The notes beneath the pieces were generated by a model that was not told the origin of the DNA, did not search any database, and saw nothing but the letters and a program-made list of their open reading frames with translations. A stretch of 64,000 nucleotides of DNA from Flavobacteriaceae bacterium. Lineage in GTDB: Bacteria > Bacteroidota > Bacteroidia > Flavobacteriales > Flavobacteriaceae. The position numbers and the translations under genes were made by a program. Shown here piece after piece: positions 1-7,927 of this stretch (the stretch's first letter is position 1; each line of letters opens with the position of its first letter). Location: NCBI GenBank assembly GCA_013373385.1, contig JABXHX010000011.1, forward strand, positions 20,013-84,012. Direction: 5' to 3'.

Positions 1-277
1 TGTAAAAAAAAGGTTTATTTAATGTTAATAAATAGAAATTAAAAACGTATAAAAAAAGTTGGTTATTTAATATTGATTCTTCTATTGTAATAATAATTTA
101 AAAAAGAAAAAAAAGTTTTAAGAAATTGATAATACTTCTTAACAATTAAATAATACAGTTAAACAATTCAAACTAAATAGGTTATTAAAAACTATAAAAA
201 ATTGATTGTTAAAAACTGTTGATAAACATCTTTATGATTACTTTTGTGATACATAACACAATTAAAAACAACTTATT
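1..277. other. AT-rich intergenic region upstream of rpiB
   Basis: No convincing coding sequence is visible on either strand in the first 277 bases. The stretch is extremely AT-rich and holds several short A and T runs. Its only clear signal is the rpiB promoter at its right end. The gene to the left lies outside the window, so part of this may be that gene's own flanking region. Confidence 0.6.
219..246 (+). promoter_or_regulatory. rpiB promoter (Bacteroidota sigma type)
   Basis: A TTG at 219-221 is followed after 17 bases by TACTTTTG at 239-246, a perfect match to the Bacteroidota -7 consensus TAnnTTTG. The rpiB start codon lies 31 bases downstream. Confidence 0.7.
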
Positions 278-712
278 ATGACAATTGCCATCGGAAATGA
301 CCATGCCGGAACAGTATATAAATTTGAGATAATAAAAAAATTAGAAGCAGCTGGATATACTGTTTTAAATTTTGGAACAGATACTAATAATAGTATGGAT
401 TATCCAGACGCTATTCATCCAACAGCAGAGGCTGTAGAAACAGGAAAAGCTGAATTTGGAATTATTCTTTGTGGTAGTGGTAACGGTGCACAAATGACTG
501 CTAATAAACACCAAGGTATCCGTGCTGCTTTATGTTGGAATAATGAGTTGGTTGCTTTAACACGTCAACATAACAATGCTAATATTTTAACAATTCCTGC
601 TCGTTTTGTTTCATTACAACAAGCGTTGGGTTTTGTAGATGTATTTTTAAATACAGAATTTGAAGGAGGACGTCATGCAACTAGAGTTGATAAAATTTCT
701 TGTACAGGATAA
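278..712 (+). CDS. rpiB: RpiB/LacAB-family sugar-phosphate isomerase (ribose-5-phosphate isomerase B type)
   Basis: The 144-residue protein matches the RpiB/LacA/LacB family in length and motifs. The N-terminus has the GNDHAG loop (Asp8, His9) and DYPD follows at residues 41-44. CGSGNG at 65-70 carries the family's catalytic Cys65 that abstracts the proton for aldose-ketose isomerisation, and a basic HATRVDK segment lies near the C-terminus. The expected reaction is interconversion of ribose-5-phosphate and ribulose-5-phosphate in the cytoplasmic pentose phosphate pathway. Allose-6-phosphate isomerisation is a known family alternative that cannot be excluded. It is a single gene behind a strong promoter, 75 bases before an acetyltransferase on the same strand. 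Confidence 0.9.
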   Translation: MTIAIGNDHAGTVYKFEIIKKLEAAGYTVLNFGTDTNNSMDYPDAIHPTAEAVETGKAEFGIILCGSGNGAQMTANKHQGIRAALCWNNELVALTRQHNNANILTIPARFVSLQQALGFVDVFLNTEFEGGRHATRVDKISCTG

Positions 713-787
713 GTTTTATAAAAAAAATATCTTTTCGAGTGAATTTTATAAGTATAAGAAAATTGGTATTTAAAAGATTTTTAATAA

Positions 788-1228
788 ATGAATTTTTTAG
801 TTAAATCATTTACTGAGTTAACCACATTAGAACTTTATAAAATATTGCAATTACGTTCTGAAGTTTTTGTAGTAGAACAAGATTGTGTGTATCAAGATTT
901 AGATTATAAAGATCAAAAATCTTTACATGTTTTAGGTTTTAAAGAGGATAAAATTATTGCATATACTAGAATTTTTAAACCTGGTGATTATTTTAAAGAA
1001 GCTAGTATTGGTAGGGTAGTAGTAAAAAAATCTGAACGTGCTTATGGTTATGGTCATCATTTAATGAAAGCGTCTATTCAAGCTATTATTGATAACTATA
1101 ATGAAACTAAAATAACAATTTCTGCACAAACTTATTTACAAAAGTTTTATGAATCTCACGGATTTAAAAAAGTAAGTGATACTTATCTAGAAGATGGAAT
1201 TCCGCATATTAAAATGTTGAAAGAATAA
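788..1228 (+). CDS. ElaA-type GNAT family N-acetyltransferase
   Basis: This is a 146-residue single-domain GNAT protein. The N-terminal part (LRSEVFVVEQDCVYQDLD, about residues 22-39) is characteristic of the ElaA branch. Residues 77-87 (GRVVVKKSERA) followed by YGYGHHLM form the acetyl-CoA pyrophosphate-binding loop, and QTYLQKFYESHGF near residue 118 is the usual motif B. The acceptor substrate of ElaA-type enzymes is not established, so only the acetyltransferase class is called. It follows rpiB at a short distance and may be cotranscribed with it. Confidence 0.85.
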   Translation: MNFLVKSFTELTTLELYKILQLRSEVFVVEQDCVYQDLDYKDQKSLHVLGFKEDKIIAYTRIFKPGDYFKEASIGRVVVKKSERAYGYGHHLMKASIQAIIDNYNETKITISAQTYLQKFYESHGFKKVSDTYLEDGIPHIKMLKE

Positions 1229-1336
1229 TTATTTTTTCTTATTTATTTTATAAATTAAATATCCAAAACCAACTAAAAAATGTAAGATAATAAGCACTGC
1301 AACTATATAAATTAATGTATTTTAATTACTTTCCAT
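1229..1336 (-). pseudogene. tiny membrane-protein ORF with an in-frame stop at codon 5
   Basis: Read on the minus strand from an ATG at 1336, the frame gives Met-Glu-Ser-Asn, a TAA, then a 30-residue segment with one strongly hydrophobic helix (LIYIVAVLIILHFLVGFGYL) and a basic INKKK tail before the final stop at 1229-1231. The composition after the TAA looks like a real single-pass membrane microprotein, and a change of one base (AAA to TAA) would explain the interruption. It sits between an acetyltransferase gene and the convergent DUF3472 lipoprotein gene. It could be a sequencing error, a true inactivation or chance; no other start codon for the hydrophobic part is obvious. Confidence 0.45.
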
Positions 1337-1388
1337 AATAGATCAAAATTAGAAAAAGTATAATTTTTTAAAAGTGATTAATGTTACA

Positions 1389-2666
1389 TTAATCTAATTC
1401 TTTAAAATTTATTTGTGGTGGTTTATTAGTTTTATCTTTTGTAAATAAAGAACCTATTTTAGTATTATCATTAAAAAAACCAAAAGCTCTTAAATAAAAA
1501 GCATTATTGGTTATTCCGCCAGAATAATCTAGCCTGTTTTTTTTTCGTGCAGTATTGTCAGCAGAAAATTTAAAGCTATTAATTTCGTGCCAACCATCAC
1601 TATTATAAACCCATTGATTTGTATAGTTAGCTTTTCTTTCAATACTTCCTTGCTTAGGAATAAAACATTCTAAAAACCCATGAAAACGTTTTAAATATTC
1701 TTGTGTTTTTGGTCTTTTAAAACTAGCAATTAAATACCATTTACTTAATTCTGGATCATAAAAATAAGCAGTAAAATTTGTAGTATTATCTTTAAAAGGT
1801 TCTGCTTTTAATAAGAACTTATAATCTATATTAGGTTTCCAGTTAAACACCTTATAACTTTGACCACCAGAACCTTCATTACCAAATTTACCTGTAGTAA
1901 CACCTTCTCCTTTTTTTAATAGTTGAATTCTAAAATCTTTAGGAATACTATTAGGATTATCTGTTTTATACGGACTCCAAACAGAAAATAAAATTCTTCT
2001 TTCTGATTTAGAGTTTACTTGAATTCCAAAATACCCATATTGAAACCCATTAGCCATATAAAAAGTACCAATTACATCATTTTTTTTAGGTACGTTTATT
2101 TCACTGTAGTAATATTGAATATTATTAATTTCTTTAGGTATTTGATAATTTAAGTGGGTAGATGGTCCTCTATGACTCCAATAAAAATCATCTCTAGAAA
2201 AATCAATATTTTTTTTATCAGAAATTCCAACTAAAATATTTTGAATATTTAAAGGAGTATTTTTACTAATATTTTCAATATCTAAATAATGATAACCTGC
2301 TTTTTTAATTTTGTAATTATTGATAAATACCTTAGATGAATCAGATGAATTTAATTTTAATTCTTTCTTTTTTTCACCATTAAATGATACACTTAATCTT
2401 GTTTTTTTTGTATGATTTTCTAAGTTTATACCAAGACTAATTTCTGTAGGTTTATGAATAAAAAAATAAGTACGTAAAATATTATTAGACCAATTAACAA
2501 CACCTTTTTTAGTAATTATAGAGTTTAAAGTAAGGGAATCTTTCTTTTTAACCCAAGTGTTTCCTGCTGTCGGAATTTTTATTAAAAGTTTAAATTTAGG
2601 AGTTTTTTTTTCTTTGCAAGCGTAATTTAATGCAATAAATAACGTTAAAAAGATCCATTTTTTCAT
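1389..2666 (-). CDS. DUF3472 domain lipoprotein
   Basis: The 425-residue protein starts with a lipoprotein signal peptide ending at Cys17 (LNYACKEKK), so it is expected to be anchored to a membrane facing the periplasm or the surface. Residues of about 35-150 resemble the DUF5077 beta-sandwich. From about 190 onward the sequence fits DUF3472, with runs such as FYMANGFQYGYFGIQVNS, FSVWSPY and a Trp/Gly-rich GSGGQSYKVFNW stretch. Such two-domain proteins occur widely in Bacteroidota and are suspected to bind or act on carbohydrates, but no reaction is proven. It lies 41 bases downstream of the rluE-like gene on the same strand and may be the last gene of that run. Confidence 0.8.
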   Translation of the reverse strand: MKKWIFLTLFIALNYACKEKKTPKFKLLIKIPTAGNTWVKKKDSLTLNSIITKKGVVNWSNNILRTYFFIHKPTEISLGINLENHTKKTRLSVSFNGEKKKELKLNSSDSSKVFINNYKIKKAGYHYLDIENISKNTPLNIQNILVGISDKKNIDFSRDDFYWSHRGPSTHLNYQIPKEINNIQYYYSEINVPKKNDVIGTFYMANGFQYGYFGIQVNSKSERRILFSVWSPYKTDNPNSIPKDFRIQLLKKGEGVTTGKFGNEGSGGQSYKVFNWKPNIDYKFLLKAEPFKDNTTNFTAYFYDPELSKWYLIASFKRPKTQEYLKRFHGFLECFIPKQGSIERKANYTNQWVYNSDGWHEINSFKFSADNTARKKNRLDYSGGITNNAFYLRAFGFFNDNTKIGSLFTKDKTNKPPQINFKELD

Positions 2667-2707
2667 TCAATAAAATTTTAAAAATACTGGCGTAAATTAC
2701 TAAAATT

Positions 2708-3280
2708 TTATTGAATTAATTGAGTTACTTGTTTTACCTCACCTACACTTAGTTTATTAAGTTTTATAGTTCCAATTCTAACTCTAATTAAACGTAAAGT
2801 TGGAAAACCTACTGCAGCAGTCATCTTACGAACTTGTCTAAATCTTCCTTCTGTTAAAGTAATAGAAATCCAACTAGTAGGTCCGTGTCTATCATCTCTA
2901 ATTTTTTGGCTACGTTTAGGAAAATTAGGAGGATTTATTAATTTAGCTACACATGGTTTTGTGGTATATTTTTTTCCTTCAATACTAATTTCAACTCCTT
3001 CTTGTAATTGCTTAATTTGTTTTTCTGTGATAGTTCCATCTACTTGAGCGTAGTACTCTTTTTCTACCTTACCTCGAGTGGTTATAAAATCACTGACTTT
3101 TCCATCGGTTGTTAGTAATAATAATCCTTCAGATTTTTCATCCAACCTACCAACAGCCATAGTTCCTTCTGGAAAATTATACAATTCACCTAACATTTTC
3201 TTCTTTCTGTTGTATTTCTGATTACTTATAAACTGAGATATATAACCATACGGTTTGTGAAGAAGAAAATGTTGGTGCAT
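2708..3280 (-). CDS. rluE: RsuA/RluE-type 23S rRNA pseudouridine synthase
   Basis: The 190-residue protein lacks the N-terminal S4 RNA-binding domain and begins directly with the catalytic fold (LLHKPYGYISQF), as RluE-type enzymes do. The catalytic motif is GRLDEKSEGLLLLT at about residues 44-57, where the Asp attacks the target uridine. The C-terminal motif EGRFRQVRKMTAAVG at about 144-158 is diagnostic of the RsuA branch. RluE modifies U2457 of 23S rRNA in E. coli; target identity here is inferred. It begins only three bases after the stop of the TonB receptor gene, so it is probably cotranscribed with it, although the functions appear unrelated. Confidence 0.88.
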   Translation of the reverse strand: MHQHFLLHKPYGYISQFISNQKYNRKKKMLGELYNFPEGTMAVGRLDEKSEGLLLLTTDGKVSDFITTRGKVEKEYYAQVDGTITEKQIKQLQEGVEISIEGKKYTTKPCVAKLINPPNFPKRSQKIRDDRHGPTSWISITLTEGRFRQVRKMTAAVGFPTLRLIRVRIGTIKLNKLSVGEVKQVTQLIQ

Positions 3281-3283
3281 ATA

Positions 3284-5302
3284 TTATTTTAAAATATAAG
3301 ACAAATTAACAAAAATATTTCGTCCCATTCTAGGTATATTATTCCAATCGGCATAAGTAGAGTAATATGTATTAAACATATTTTCTATACCTGATTTTAC
3401 AATCAACAAATTGTTTTTAATATAAAATTTATAACCAGCATCAAAATTTAAAACAGTATAGTTTTTGGTTTTATCTTCTCCGTATAAAATTGAATAATTT
3501 TTTTGAGTTCCTGCACCAATAATCTCTAATTTAGAAGTAAATAAGTTCTTTTTGTAATTTAAGTTTATCTTATAACTCAGAGGAGCAATTAAAGGTAAGT
3601 TATCTCCATTAATTTCTTTACCATAATTATAACTTATCGATGCTTTTGTAGAAAAACTATAATTAAATTTATATAATGTAGAAAGCGAAGTATTATATTG
3701 TAAAACACTATTTAAAGAACTATATATTTTTACCCCAGATGCACCAATTACCATCGGAGAATAATTAGTATTAATCTTACCAATAATATAATTTGAAATA
3801 GAAAATAAGGTGTTTTCTATAGAGAAACTAAACTTTTTATTTTGATATTCTATTTTAGTATTAAACTCTAATGATTTTTCATTTTTTAAATTAGGATTTC
3901 CTATATAATCAAAGTTATCAAAACTGTTATATAAAAAATTACCATACCCTTCACTTACTGATGGAGCCCTTTCTCCGTAACCAATAGATGTTGTATAAGT
4001 AAATAGTTTATTTTTATGTATAATTTGAGCTGAAACACTTGGTAAAAATCTATTTTTTGAAGCTTTTAAATTAGGATAGAAAATTTGTAAACTCCCTAAT
4101 CCAAAATTACTAGTAATTCTATTGTTTTGAAAACCTAATCTAGTACTTACTTGCGCGCTAGTATTTTTATTAATAGTTATATTATCTTCTAAATAAATTC
4201 CAGAATAAAAAGTTCTAACATCTGGCCAAGTAAGCATAAACATTAGCATTTCTTTGCTATTAGCTGGATACATGGTCATTTCTGCTAAAGATTTATTATA
4301 GTAACCATTAAAGTTTGCTAAGAAACTATGTTTATTTTTTTTTGCTTTTGCTTTTATATAAAACCCATAAGTATCACTCCAACCAGGCATATCCATATGA
4401 ATAGGAACATTAGGTCGTTTAGTATCATCCATAACGTGAGTAATTGAATTGGCATAAGCTTTAGCTTCTAAACTATTAATAAAACTACTTGAATTTAAAT
4501 ATTCGTAACTCAAAGAACCAATAATTGCTTTTGCTAAGGAAACATCCATTGGCAATGCTGGGTATCCAACATCTGTAGCTTTATCATATATAAAAGTTGC
4601 TCCAATTTTTTCTTTTGATGAGATTTTATATCCAGAGATTGCAGAAAAATTATACTTATTGTATTGAGAAAATAGCACTTCGTTATTATTCCCATCAAAG
4701 TAATTATCAGCTTTTCTATTAATAATGTCTGTATTTAAAAAGAATTTTTTATTGCTATAATTAACTTCAGTCCCAATAATTTGTGTGTGTGCATTACTTT
4801 CGTAACCTAAATCAAAACCAGTAATCAACTCACTTTCAAAATTTGTAAAATTACTTTTATCTAATTTTAAATCAATAGCTCCCCCAATGGTTTGTCCATT
4901 TTCATTTCCATGTTGACCAGAAAAAATAGCAACTTTTTCTAAATTAGACACATCTACGTAAGATGTAATAGGATCCATTTTATCTGTACAAGCACCAAAA
5001 ATTTGCATTCCATCAATCGTTACACTAATTCTATCAGATAACATATTATTAATTGTTGGTTCCCAAGCATAATTACCTCTTTTAATCATGGTAATTTTAG
5101 AAGATTCTTCTAAAAACTGATCTAATGTAGATAATGGTTTTATATACCTTTTATTATCTACTTCTTTTCTTTTTTTACCAATAATAATTACTTCTTCTAA
5201 TAAATGATGGACTTCTAAAGTGTCTATTTTTTGTTGTTTTTCTTGTGATTGTGTAGATTGAAATACAGTTAATAATAAGAATATAAAAATAAATTTTTTC
5301 AT
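3284..5302 (-). CDS. TonB-dependent receptor with OprC/NosA-like copper site
   Basis: The outer-membrane receptor has 672 residues from the ATG at 5302; an upstream TTG is less likely. It has a signal peptide, a TonB-box-like EEVIIIG, a plug domain and a C-terminal barrel ending in an aromatic-rich strand (FVNLSYILK). The plug loop GACTDKMDPITSYV places Cys105 and Met109 as a CxxxM motif. A later loop holds His289-Val-Met291, an HxM motif. In the Pseudomonas copper transporter OprC, CxxxM and HxM ligands are separated by about 180 residues, and the spacing here is 184. Further Met-rich loop segments are HMDMPG (302-307) and five Met between 343 and 357. I infer uptake of copper ions. It is preceded by a Met/His-rich lipoprotein gene and a Cys-rich small protein gene. 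TonB receptor is certain; copper is likely. Confidence 0.85.
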   Translation of the reverse strand: MKKFIFIFLLLTVFQSTQSQEKQQKIDTLEVHHLLEEVIIIGKKRKEVDNKRYIKPLSTLDQFLEESSKITMIKRGNYAWEPTINNMLSDRISVTIDGMQIFGACTDKMDPITSYVDVSNLEKVAIFSGQHGNENGQTIGGAIDLKLDKSNFTNFESELITGFDLGYESNAHTQIIGTEVNYSNKKFFLNTDIINRKADNYFDGNNNEVLFSQYNKYNFSAISGYKISSKEKIGATFIYDKATDVGYPALPMDVSLAKAIIGSLSYEYLNSSSFINSLEAKAYANSITHVMDDTKRPNVPIHMDMPGWSDTYGFYIKAKAKKNKHSFLANFNGYYNKSLAEMTMYPANSKEMLMFMLTWPDVRTFYSGIYLEDNITINKNTSAQVSTRLGFQNNRITSNFGLGSLQIFYPNLKASKNRFLPSVSAQIIHKNKLFTYTTSIGYGERAPSVSEGYGNFLYNSFDNFDYIGNPNLKNEKSLEFNTKIEYQNKKFSFSIENTLFSISNYIIGKINTNYSPMVIGASGVKIYSSLNSVLQYNTSLSTLYKFNYSFSTKASISYNYGKEINGDNLPLIAPLSYKINLNYKKNLFTSKLEIIGAGTQKNYSILYGEDKTKNYTVLNFDAGYKFYIKNNLLIVKSGIENMFNTYYSTYADWNNIPRMGRNIFVNLSYILK

Positions 5303-5318
5303 GATTAACAAGTTTAAA

Positions 5319-5352
5319 AATTAAGCCTTGAAAATATTTTCAAGGCTTAATT
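5319..5352 (-). promoter_or_regulatory. 34-base perfect palindrome ahead of the TonB receptor gene
   Basis: Arms AATTAAGCCTTGAAAAT and their exact complement form a continuous inverted repeat, with its centre between 5335 and 5336. On the minus strand it is followed by a short T run (AATTTTTAAA) and by the receptor ATG at 5302. It lies between the lipoprotein gene and the receptor gene, so it could act as a partial terminator or attenuator within the operon, or as the end of a separate lipoprotein transcript. As an operator it would be unusually AT-rich. Confidence 0.6.
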
Positions 5353-5357
5353 TATTA

Positions 5358-6200
5358 TTAAAACTCTAGTTCTAGAAACAAACTACTACTTGTGTTTGTA
5401 TCAGTAACTTTTTCACCTTTTATCAACTGATTTGCATTATTGTACAACATTAAGTTTAGTTTCCAATAACCTGTCATAGTTAAAGATAATTTTCCTTCGT
5501 ACATTTTAGAACCTGAATCAAAAGTTAAATCTGTATTATTTGGAGAAGTATGATTTCCCATGCTTGGCATTCTTGGATCATGTTTAATCATATAATTTTC
5601 TACCATAGGAAAAGACATCATTGTTTCCATTTTATACAAGCCTATTTTAAAATCATTTAAACCAACTTTTGGCTCTTGAGGATTAATTAATGCTAATACA
5701 TATTTAGTATTATTTGTATCCATAAACACCGTAACATTTTTCTTTGCAGCTTGAGGGACACTAATAAAATCTTTTACTGTATAATCAACATTATCTATAG
5801 TGTAATCTATTGTTAAATCCCATTTTTCTGTAGTGTTTTCTGCCATTTGAAAAATAATATACCCATTGTATAATGTTTGTTTTCCTTCTGCTCTTTTTAT
5901 TGTAGATTTTGGACATGAATGCATTTTATTCATCATATGCATTACCGGTTTCCATGTTAAAGAGGCGGTTTTAATAAAGGTATTAGTTTCAACATCTTTA
6001 ATTCTTAAATAAATATTATTATAACCTTGCTCTAAATATTTTTTTGTTGAGAAAATTTGCACTTCATGATTTGAATTAGAAAGCGTTTTTATAAAGTTTA
6101 AATTTGTTGTTTCGTCTAACTCTATATCATTATCATTGTTTACACATGAAGAGATAAATAGTATTGTTAATAAAGGTAGTATATATTTTAAAGTTTTCAT
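5358..6200 (-). CDS. Met/His-rich lipoprotein with two YtkA-like units, probable copper binding
   Basis: The start is placed at the ATG at 6200, which gives 280 residues with a lipoprotein signal ending in FISSC (Cys19). An earlier in-frame TTG would only add ten residues before the signal. Two halves share a pattern: a Met/His cluster (residues 87-96, MHMMNKMHSC; and residues 204-217, with MIKHDPRMPSMGNH), then a Tyr-Gly turn, a Met and a W-x-L strand (YNGYIIFQMA...KWDL; YEGKLSLTMTGYWKL). This is the signature of YtkA/FixH-like domains, several of which are linked to copper handling. The gene lies 55 bases before the CxxxM/HxM receptor gene on the same strand. I infer a periplasmic or surface copper-binding partner of that receptor. 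The role is not demonstrated. Confidence 0.75.
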   Translation of the reverse strand: MKTLKYILPLLTILFISSCVNNDNDIELDETTNLNFIKTLSNSNHEVQIFSTKKYLEQGYNNIYLRIKDVETNTFIKTASLTWKPVMHMMNKMHSCPKSTIKRAEGKQTLYNGYIIFQMAENTTEKWDLTIDYTIDNVDYTVKDFISVPQAAKKNVTVFMDTNNTKYVLALINPQEPKVGLNDFKIGLYKMETMMSFPMVENYMIKHDPRMPSMGNHTSPNNTDLTFDSGSKMYEGKLSLTMTGYWKLNLMLYNNANQLIKGEKVTDTNTSSSLFLELEF

Positions 6201-6233
6201 TTTTTTATAATTAAATAGTATACATAACACTAG

Positions 6234-6259
6234 TTTTTGATTATTTTTTTAATCAAAAA
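6234..6259 (-). terminator. AT-rich stem-loop after the small Cys-rich protein gene
   Basis: TTTTTGATTA and TAATCAAAAA form a perfect 10-bp stem with a T-only loop, downstream of the small protein gene on the minus strand. The stem is AU-rich and lacks a good U tail, so it would be a weak terminator or only a partial one ahead of the lipoprotein gene. Confidence 0.35.
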
Positions 6260-6315
6260 AGTGCGTAATAAGTTTGTAATAAAATTCTTTTATTACTTAA
6301 AAAAAACAGATATAA

Positions 6316-6714
6316 TTATATAGAAAACTTAGGCGGAGGTGTTTCTTTATCTATATATAAAGATTGTTTTATACGAAAAGAATATTGATAAATATTAGAT
6401 ATAAAATCAGAATTCATTTTAAAATTTAAACTAGAGTTTTTAGATAAGAAAAAAATAAAATTACCTCTAAACTCATTTTCATTTTGAGAAGGTATAGTTG
6501 TGTTATTTTCAGTAATAACATTATTTAATTTTTTCATTAAATAACATTTACCTTCACAACCTTGTTGATTATCTTTTTGAACACATAGTTCTTTAATAAT
6601 ATAATCTTGATAAGCAATAAAATACACAGATACATATGCTTGGTAAAAAGAAGCACTTAGTATTATTAAAGCTAAAAAATAACTTATAAATGAGTATTTA
6701 ATTTTTTGGTTCAC
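6316..6714 (-). CDS. small membrane-anchored Cys-rich protein, first gene of the putative copper operon
   Basis: The protein has 132 residues with a GTG start. It has one N-terminal hydrophobic segment (SYFLALIILSASFYQAYVSV) followed by a soluble part with CVQKDNQQGCEGKCYLMKKL at about residues 44-63. This gives three Cys, two of them in a CxxxC spacing, next to a Met. Small proteins of this pattern recur in Bacteroidota beside metal-related TonB receptor genes, but I know no established function. Its promoter element (TACTTTTG at 6726-6719) ends only four bases before the GTG, so the mRNA may be leaderless. The lipoprotein and receptor genes follow on the same strand, with a 115-base gap before the lipoprotein gene. 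Function: possible metal binding at the membrane, by inference. Confidence 0.65.
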   Translation of the reverse strand: MNQKIKYSFISYFLALIILSASFYQAYVSVYFIAYQDYIIKELCVQKDNQQGCEGKCYLMKKLNNVITENNTTIPSQNENEFRGNFIFFLSKNSSLNFKMNSDFISNIYQYSFRIKQSLYIDKETPPPKFSI

Positions 6715-6718
6715 GTAG

Positions 6719-6726
6719 CAAAAGTA
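6719..6726 (-). promoter_or_regulatory. -7 element for the small Cys-rich protein operon
   Basis: On the minus strand this reads TACTTTTG, a perfect TAnnTTTG. No well-placed TTG -33 is seen. Only CTAC separates it from the GTG start codon, which implies a leaderless or nearly leaderless transcript. Confidence 0.6.
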
Positions 6727-6864
6727 CTATCAACTTTATAAAATAAAACTGACCTTTATCAGTTTTTGTAAAAAAAAGCATTCATAGTAAATATATTATG
6801 AATACTCAGTCAGATTTTTGTAACTTAGTCGTTCTTATTTTATAAAAAATTTAGCAGAAAATAT

Positions 6865-7872
6865 ATGTCAGCAGATAAAGAAAAAGCAGCAAAACTAAAA
6901 GCATTACAATTAACACTAGATAAGTTAGACAAAACCTACGGAAAAGGAGCTGTAATGAAAATGGGCGATAGCCAAGTAGAGGATGTAGAAGCAATCTCTT
7001 CTGGATCTTTAGGGTTAGATTTAGCATTAGGAGTTGGAGGATACCCAAGAGGTAGAATTATAGAAATTTATGGACCAGAATCTTCTGGTAAAACAACATT
7101 AACAATTCATGCAATTGCTGAAGCACAAAAAGCAGGAGGTATAGCAGCATTTATTGATGCAGAACATGCTTTTGATCGTTTTTATGCAGAAAATTTGGGC
7201 GTAGATATAGACAACTTAATTATTTCTCAACCAGATTATGGAGAACAAGCTTTAGAAATTGCAGATAATTTAATTAGTTCTGGAGCTATTGATATTGTGG
7301 TAATTGACTCTGTTGCAGCATTAACTCCAAAGTCAGAAATAGAAGGAGAAATGGGAGACTCTAAAATGGGATTACACGCCCGTTTAATGTCTCAAGCATT
7401 ACGTAAATTAACAAGTACTATTAGCAAAACAAAATGTACTGTAATTTTCATTAACCAATTACGTGAAAAAATAGGTGTGATGTTTGGCAATCCAGAAACA
7501 ACTACAGGAGGTAACGCTTTAAAATTTTATGCATCAGTTCGTTTAGATATACGTAGAAGAACACAAATTAAAGATGGCGATAGAGTAATTGGGAACAGTA
7601 CTAAAGTTAAAATAGTAAAGAACAAAGTAGCCCCACCTTTTCAAACAGCAGAATTTGATATTATGTACGGAGAAGGAATATCTAAAGTGGGCGAAGTGTT
7701 AGATATAGGGGTAGAATTAGGTATTATTAAGAAAAGCGGCTCTTGGTTTAGTTATGGAGACACAAAACTAGGTCAAGGTAGAGATGCGGTGAAAAACTTA
7801 ATAAAAGATAACCCAGAATTAGCAGAAGAATTAGAAACTAAAATTAAAGAAGCTATAGACAATCAAGAATAA
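6865..7872 (+). CDS. recA: recombinase RecA
   Basis: This is a full-length RecA of 335 residues. Walker A is GPESSGKT at residues 70-77, followed by the [10 protein letters not shown] segment, Walker [11 protein letters not shown], and the L1 and L2 loops ([48 protein letters not shown]). It forms ATP-dependent filaments on single-stranded DNA for homologous recombination and, where present, drives SOS cleavage. The C-terminus is acidic as usual. It is monocistronic, divergent from the putative copper operon, and closed by a strong hairpin at 7894-7927. I cannot identify a reliable SOS box or consensus promoter in the upstream 150 bases. Confidence 0.98.
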   Translation: MSADKEKAAKLKALQLTLDKLDKTYGKGAVMKMGDSQVEDVEAISSGSLGLDLALGVGGYPRGRIIEIYGPESSGKTTLTIHAIAEAQKAGGIAAFIDAEHAFDRFYAENLGVDIDNLIISQPDYGEQALEIADNLISSGAIDIVVIDSVAALTPKSEIEGEMGDSKMGLHARLMSQALRKLTSTISKTKCTVIFINQLREKIGVMFGNPETTTGGNALKFYASVRLDIRRRTQIKDGDRVIGNSTKVKIVKNKVAPPFQTAEFDIMYGEGISKVGEVLDIGVELGIIKKSGSWFSYGDTKLGQGRDAVKNLIKDNPELAEELETKIKEAIDNQE

Positions 7873-7893
7873 GTATTCTTAAATTATAGAAGT

Positions 7894-7927
7894 AAAATGG
7901 CTAGTTTATTAAAACTAGCCATTTTTT
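7894..7927 (+). terminator. recA rho-independent terminator
   Basis: AAAATGGCTAGTTT pairs with a downstream AAACTAGCCATTTT and runs into a T tract at 7922-7927. It lies 22 bases after the recA stop codon. Its end overlaps the stop codon of the convergent PspC-like mini gene, so it probably serves both strands. Confidence 0.85.

Noticed and set aside
5303..5311. TTG start for the TonB receptor three codons upstream
   Set aside because: The ATG at 5302 begins directly with the signal peptide, and ATG is the more likely codon.
6781..6864. SOS box and consensus promoter for recA
   Set aside because: The only candidate (TTG at 6818, then TATTTTAT after 15 bases) has two mismatches and short spacing, and no palindrome typical of a LexA site is evident.
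6865..7048. Minus-strand ORF inside recA
   Set aside because: It is a leucine-rich shadow of the recA reading frame with no homology and no separate signals.
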